The notes under the pieces are model-generated. The model was not told the origin of the DNA, ran no database searches, and worked only from the letters and a program-made list of their open reading frames with translations. Below, piece after piece: positions 58,914 to 64,000 of a stretch of DNA of 64,000 nt. The position numbers and the translations under genes are program-made. Position 1 is the stretch's first letter; every line of letters starts with the position of its first letter. The stretch is from Beta vulgaris subsp. vulgaris (Eukaryota > Streptophyta > Magnoliopsida > Caryophyllales > Amaranthaceae): contig NC_079206.1 of assembly GCF_026745355.1 (NCBI RefSeq), forward strand, positions 11,562,779 to 11,626,778. Direction: 5' to 3'.

Positions 58914-60716
58914 AACAATGAGCTCATCTTCAATAAATAAATTAATAATATATGGTTTGGCTTACTTTTCCTCTCAGTCTAAGCCGTGACTCCCGGTTTC
59001 CCTCTAACACTAGGTTTCCCCATCTTCCCCTACGGCAGCGTCGGTCCGTGGCTCAATCTTCCGGCGTGCGTCGCTGCAGGGTTAACCCACCCCCTACTCC
59101 TTCCATAGTTTTTTTGATGCTTTCACCTCTTTCTCTCACTTCCCTATTTTTCTCTTTGTATAATTTCCAAAAACCCCGTATCAATCATTTTTTCTCAGTT
59201 TGTTGCACTCTTGGATTATGGGCTGCTCTTGACTTACACACTTCATCTGGAGATAGTTTGTCCTCTGTTGCATGGTAGTGATGGTACTCGAATTTGACCT
59301 CGAGTTTGTTATAGAGGTTCTGTTGAATTGTGAAGTTTAGTGGTGGAACTGGAATTGCGTTCACTCCCGCTCAAGACAAACCAGATTTCACGGGTGTTCG
59401 AGTGAGTTTGTCGTCTGAAGTTTTAACATGATAATTCAAATCAAAGGTAAAGCTTTTCAATTTGAGTTGAGTAATGGTTTTCTAAAAGTTAGTGAAATTT
59501 TATAACAATCAAAAATTGGTGGATTAATTTTCCGGTTAAGTTGATTGAGTGGATTTCCGGTGTTCTTAAAGATTGTTCAAAGTTTATTGTATTTGAGCAT
59601 TCTAGGCGATTTGGTTGTCTCTGTTGGAAAATTTAATCTGGTTGTAATTGATGGAGGTGGTTTTTGAAATCAAGTTTTAAGATTAAAGGTTTTTGATATT
59701 CAGTTTTTGTCCATGCGTTAAGTAGTGTCAATCCTTGGAGGAGCTTTGTTCATACTTTTTTACATGTTGCTCAAGAGAAATCGAAGGTTGCTGCTTTTGA
59801 TGGTGACTGTCATAATTCTTGTTTGGACTCTTTTTCTATTCTTCGACAAGGTAATTCACCTCTTTATCATGATAGTGAGCTCAAGTTAGAAGTTGATGCG
59901 TTGCTCCACTTAAAAAAGTTATGGTATGACTCTAGTCTTCCTAGTTCAAAGAGCAAGGATCATCTTGTTGAGGAGCCTAGTATGTTGAACAGTGACCTTT
60001 CAAAAACGTTGCTGTTGCCAGGGAGAAGATGTCGGCAACTCCAGAGAGGTTATTAGGAAGTGTTGGTTTGAGTGGCAATGCAAGTGTTCTTTCATTTGCA
60101 AATAAGATGTGTATCAAGGAAGTTAGTTTGCAGTGATGGAGATGAGTACTCTTTTTGTACTAAAGGAATTGGCTCAAAATTAGATTCAGTTGGGTTTGTT
60201 AGTGAGGGTTCAGTTTTATCGCCTAATTTAATTATGAGCAATGTTGTCCCAAGTTCTAATTTTCGAAGGCTAACAAAGAAAAATCAATGTCAATTGCTTA
60301 ATTATATTGGTTTCAATCGTATTATGGAGAAGAAAAATGAGGTTCAAGTTTCAAAGAGACGGTGTAGTGAAGGTTATCCCAATGGTTAATATGGTGTCAT
60401 TGCTTCAAAATTGTCTCGATCAAGGAGTTCATGAGTTCTATTGTTGTTTTGTTTGAAGTTATTGTCTTAGTTTGCTGTTTTTTTAGTCAGTGAGCTTGGT
60501 GTTGTTTGGTTCTTTGATGTAGCAGTTGTGTTTGTTTCTAGTTCGTTCTAGTGGTGATACTATTGAGGGGTTCTTGTTGTGTTTTGGAGAGGTTTGGTTT
60601 GTGCATCTTTTGTATTTATCTTTCTGATGAAGGTGGTGTATGCCTTTAACTCTTTCAAGAGTTCTAATGAAATTAACTAAATTATCAAAAAAAAAAAAAC
60701 AATGAGCTCATCTTCA
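58914..60716 (+). mobile_element. Poly(A) retroposon (non-autonomous LINE-like), 18-19-bp TSD
   Basis: AACAATGAGCTCATCTTCA occurs at 58914-58932 and 60698-60716; the second copy follows an A-tract (60687-60699). The insert is about 1.77 kb. It has a C/T-rich start (58960-59110), fragments of open frames (59823-60056, 60072-60389) with no recognised domain, and a 3' part ending 'ctctttcaagagttctaatg'. No reverse transcriptase is present. Either a non-autonomous LINE derivative or a retrocopy of an unknown transcript. Confidence 0.8.
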
Positions 60717-60950
60717 TATTCAAATTTCCAAGAAGAATTCTCAAGTAATGGTAGAGTTTACTATCGACATCGATTGCCTGCAGTATTCCAAACTACATGG
60801 AAATTCAACCACAATAAAGGAAAACGCTTCTATGGTTGTCTAATATCTAACACTCGACTTATAGCCGGTGAGAATTCCGGTCATCGACCTCATCAATGGT
60901 ACGGACTACACCCATGTCTGTATTTTGGGTGTTCTGACTATAAGTCATAG
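60702..60950 (+). pseudogene. zf-GRF-type zinc-finger gene fragment
   Basis: Reads MSSSSYSNFQEEFSSNGRVY then LPAVFQTTWKFNHNKGKRFYGC. The TxW...N...G(R/K)RFYGC block is the core of GRF zinc fingers. The first Cys pair is replaced (YYRH), and after the FYGC Cys the frame runs into the element's TIR, so the finger is incomplete. The natural start codon is duplicated: its upstream copy at 58918 was separated from the rest by the retroposon. The leader 58790-58917 looks like a plant 5' UTR. Non-functional in all likelihood. Confidence 0.55.
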
Positions 60951-61045
60951 TTGGGGCTATTTGGTGCACCCATGCTATATTTTAGGGTGTTGAGACCAAT
61001 TTTGCTTTTGAAAAAACATAGAGTTAAGTTGAGCATTTTGCCAAA

Positions 61046-61742
61046 TCGTAAGGTTGCCTGAAAGAATTCCGTTAATACATTTATTATTATATTGTCAATA
61101 AAAGAATATTTACTTATATCCAAACTACAACGTTTTAGAGCCTCATCATACAAATGTTTAGAGTTGGGCTATTTTCCTATTGTATAAAACAATGTGATCT
61201 ACTAAATCCAATAAAAATTACTGTAATAATTTTAATAGAACCTACCCAACCCATATTTTAATAGAACCTACCCAACCCTGTTAGGAAACTAACTTGACCC
61301 AGAATGACCTTATTCATGACCCGATTTTGCTCGAAAATAACAATTGGAAGTTGATTGAATTTTGATATTCAATAGATTTTGAATTGACCCGAAACAAAAT
61401 TAGTTTTAATTCGAAAAAACACTACGTTCAAAATTATTTCTCCATGTATATATATATATATATATATTAATAATATATTATATATATATATTATATATTT
61501 TTTAGCTTATTTTATCTTATTTTATAAAAAAAGAAGTTTAGATAAGTTCAAATCGCAATGATTTTTAGATAATTTCCAATAAATTTAGATTAGTTCCAAC
61601 AAATTTTATTAGTCAATATGAGTTGAAAGCACCCACTCTAAGGGCTAAACCTATTTTTCGATTTTCAAGGTACATATTTAACTAAAGAATATTGTGTATT
61701 ATCGAACTACGAAAACTGAAAAAAAAAAATCACATCTATTAA
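61046..61742. other. AT-rich intergenic with AT microsatellite
   Basis: No gene. Imperfect (TA)n palindrome at 61446-61497. Confidence 0.5.
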
Positions 61743-62141
61743 GGCTATGTTTGGCAACACTGGCTGAAATGGAGCTGAAACTGATAAGGTGACTGAAACT
61801 GATTAGGTAGCAGCTGAAATTGTTAAGGTGCTGAAACTGAGAAGTTAGCTGATTGCATAACCTGTTTGGTAAAATTATTTATGACTGTAACTGAAATATC
61901 TTTTTAGGCTTAAAAAGATAAAAAGAAAATATCTTTTTAGGCTTAAAAAGATAAAAATAAAATAAAAAAATTTCAGCACCTGATCTCAGACGCTATATTT
62001 TCCTCCAACTCAATTTCAGTCAAATTTTAGACTTAAATTTTATTTAAGTTCCTCCACCAAACACTACTAATCATATAAGGTGACTTAAAATTGTAGCACC
62101 TTATCATTTAAGTCACCTGAAATGCTTCCCCAAACAGAGCC
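61743..62141. mobile_element. PIF/Harbinger-like MITE, TSD TAA
   Basis: GGCTATGTTTGGCAACA at the left, the inverse of GGCTCTGTTTGGGGAAGC at the right, TAA flanks (61740-61742, 62142-62144). Related in its ends to the Tourist copies at 17111 and 29924. The interior has a 33-bp tandem pair ('atctttttaggcttaaaaag'). Confidence 0.8.
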
Positions 62142-62539
62142 TAAGTTCATTGTCATCCTGATGCATGTTTCTTATATTTAGGTAAGAATATGCTGTCAAT
62201 AGATTGTGAAATTTTTCTTTTGGAATTGTATATATGCCGTATGCATATAGAACTCTTCCTAGATTATAGATTCCCAAAAAGAAAAAAGAAATAAAATACC
62301 ATTGACAACAAAAAACGAGAGAGCAATAGAGCATGAACCTGTCACAACTTTGACGGGTGATATAAGTTAATAAGTACTTTACACATCGCTGAACTTTACA
62401 AACTACAATTATCGTTAATAAGACTTTGATAAATCTACTTACAGTTACAGGTTGTCGATTTGTGCGTAAAGTTGTCACAGTAGAGGAATGATAAACATCT
62501 AGCAAAAAGAGGTTTATCATTCCTCGTCACAGTACAAGT
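62142..62539. other. Copia flank, no gene
   Basis: The 135-codon minus frame here has no domain. It contains the 43-bp micro-element at 62483-62525. Confidence 0.4.
62483..62525. mobile_element. 43-bp micro inverted-repeat element with 9-bp TSD
   Basis: GAGGAATGATAAAC and its exact inverse GTTTATCATTCCTC enclose 15 bp. Direct repeats GTCACAGTA flank both sides exactly (62474-62482, 62526-62534). A 9-bp TSD is typical of Mutator-like transposition. Confidence 0.65.
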
Positions 62540-64000
62540 TAATGGCACTTGTGAGAATAATGATACGGACTACGGAGCAGATCATTAACATACTTTTTCT
62601 GACACAAAAATAAACTTTTGAATTTTTGGATAGCGTGAACACATAAGAGATAGTGAACATCAGCTAAATTCTTCATAACAAACTCAGCAAATAATAGATA
62701 AATGAATTTGGTGATTAACGGTGCGGAGTTGCTTGTGATAATAATATCATCAACATGAAATATAAGAAAAAGAATATTTTGCCACGACAAAAGACAAACA
62801 TAGAAGTATCTGATTGACAACAAAATAAGCCATATTGGAGCAAGAAATTCCTCAAGCGAAAATACCAAGCCTGAGAAGCTTGTTTCAAACCATAGATAGC
62901 TTTTCTAAGCCGACAAATGTGATTAGGAAAATAAGAATGAACAAATCCTACAGGTTGTTTCATGTAGACCTCCTCAGATTGCCATGTAAAAAAACTTTTT
63001 TTCATATCTAATTGACAAATGACCCACTGATAGGAAATAACTAATGACAAGACCAACTGAACAGTAATTGATTGAACAACAGGGATAAAAGTCTCAGAAT
63101 AATCTATGCCTTACTGCTGACCAAACCCACGAGCAACCAAATGAGCCTTAGCCCTAATCAAATGACCTTCTTTATAAGTTTTAATCATATAAATCCATTT
63201 TTTACCAACCAACTTCTTTGACGCATCAAAAGGTACCAAATCCCAAGTTTTGTTGACAAGCATTGCATTAATCTATTTCGTCTTTAGCAAGAGTTTTCGT
63301 TTCATCAAATTTTGCGAAGATGGAACAACAAATATGTCGTTCGGAGGCAAACTTTTAATAGCTTGTTCATGTTTTCACATTCATCTCTACATTCAAGAAT
63401 TGCATCATAAAGAAGATCACAAATTAGTCCTATTTTTTCAATCTAAGTCTGATTCAAGAATATGTTGGATTACGTACCTCAACATTTTCTTCATCTTCCT
63501 TTATGTCAGTGGATTTATAGTTTCTTTATTTTGTTGATCCTTTTCCTCTTCAGTCTCTGAATCTCCCCAAGCTGCTATCATGCCTTTCGAACATTCACTT
63601 TAGAGAAAGGTGCTTTAGTTTCCTTGTTCCGTTCTTTGGTTTTGTTGTTCTCCCAAAGTATATATTCCTTGATAAAGTGATACGTACTACCACATTTATA
63701 ACAAGCAGCTTTGTTAGAAAACTTTTTAGCATTACCTTTAAAGTTTTCATTTTTCATGTTCCTATACCTCTTTCGAAATTTTCGGACCATGAGAGTTGTT
63801 TCCTCTTCTTCAGAGTCAGATTCATCTTCATCATCGGCTTTCAGGGCAATGGACTTTTGACTTAGAGCTTTCACCATACTCAGTATCAAGGTGGAGCTCA
63901 TGAGTCATAAGTGATCGAGCAAGTTGTTCCAAATTGAACTTAGTGAAGTCTTTTGTTTCTTGCAAAGTGGTTACCTTAACCATCCATCTATCCTTAGGAA
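62540..64000 (-). pseudogene. Ty1/copia remnant: gag joined to RT, protease and integrase missing
   Basis: From the window's right edge on the minus strand: gag with an acidic stretch DDEDESDSEEEE (63830), the knuckle CYKCGSTYHFIKEY (last Cys replaced by Tyr, 63695) and an AWGDSETEEE tail (63570). Then about 330 bp without recognisable coding. Then reverse transcriptase: KARLVARGF-like (63140), VICQLDMKKSFF (63010), EVYMKQPVGF, AIYGLKQASQAWY (62900) and catalytic HVDDIIIT (62755). Protease and integrase, which should lie between, are absent, so an internal deletion occurred. Frameshifts near 63060 and 62780 and stops make it dead. Confidence 0.88.

Larger units (their letters stand above)
58555..61045. 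mobile_element. TIR element carrying a gene fragment (Pack-type candidate)
   Basis: The left arm (about 58590-58690: 'ggcgaaattggcctcaa', 'gtgggtgcaccaaac', 'gacttatagccagaacaccc') is inversely repeated at 60925-61010. Weaker complementarity extends outwards to about the given limits; exact ends and TSD not settled. Between the arms is a 5' leader and first coding segment of a zf-GRF-type gene (58918 and 60702), interrupted by a poly(A) retroposon. Superfamily unproven; Mutator-like would be the usual carrier. Confidence 0.6.

Overview
This is a gene-poor, transposon-saturated stretch of a flowering-plant (eudicot) nuclear genome. The evidence is plant-type Ty1/copia and Ty3 retrotransposons, CACTA, hAT, Mutator-like and PIF/Harbinger DNA transposons, Stowaway MITEs, a plant LINE with a C-terminal RNase H domain, and one intact intronless plant AP2/ERF gene. 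The family cannot be fixed from the sequence alone.

The only convincing intact host gene is an ERF transcription factor of the ERF5/ERF6-like type (group IXb), complement 8985-7939, with a TATA box about 100 bp upstream of its start codon. Nearly everything else is mobile DNA, mostly decayed. I resolved element borders by reading terminal inverted repeats (TIRs) together with target-site duplications (TSDs).

Layout. 1-7 kb: a copia fragment; a Ty3-like gag with a 45-bp tandem-repeat leader, probably interrupted by a CACTA element (2094-3567); and a second CACTA right end. 7-13 kb: the ERF gene and Stowaway MITEs, one nested in another. 13-20 kb: a foldback element with a duplicated hairpin core, a second long-TIR element with telomere-like motifs, Tourist and Stowaway MITEs, and a poly(A) retroposon split by a hAT element. 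22-30 kb: a CACTA, a decayed copia LTR plus gag, a hAT made largely of CGGAT-type repeats, diverged tandem repeats and a Tourist copy. 30.5-36.5 kb: a hAT containing a PIF MITE and a Mutator-like element, then a LINE interrupted by a CACTA. 37-47 kb: a solo LTR with perfect TSD, and a Stowaway element carrying a hAT-like element, another MITE and a 3.85-kb Harbinger with both of its genes (broken). 49-58 kb: a hAT, then two nested Stowaway elements surrounding a complete-length but frameshifted copia. 58.5-61 kb: a TIR element carrying the start of a zf-GRF gene, itself split by a poly(A) retroposon. 61-64 kb: a MITE, a 43-bp micro-element and a copia remnant lacking integrase.

The most unusual signals are these. 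(1) The copia at 51.2-57.1 kb has no tRNA-type primer binding site; instead 16 nt there are perfectly complementary to its own LTR. (2) Its two LTRs differ by expansion of a CpG-rich palindrome. (3) A 43-bp perfect inverted-repeat insertion has a 9-bp TSD. (4) The foldback element has a duplicated hairpin core. (5) Four hAT-like elements each carry a different low-complexity terminal word.
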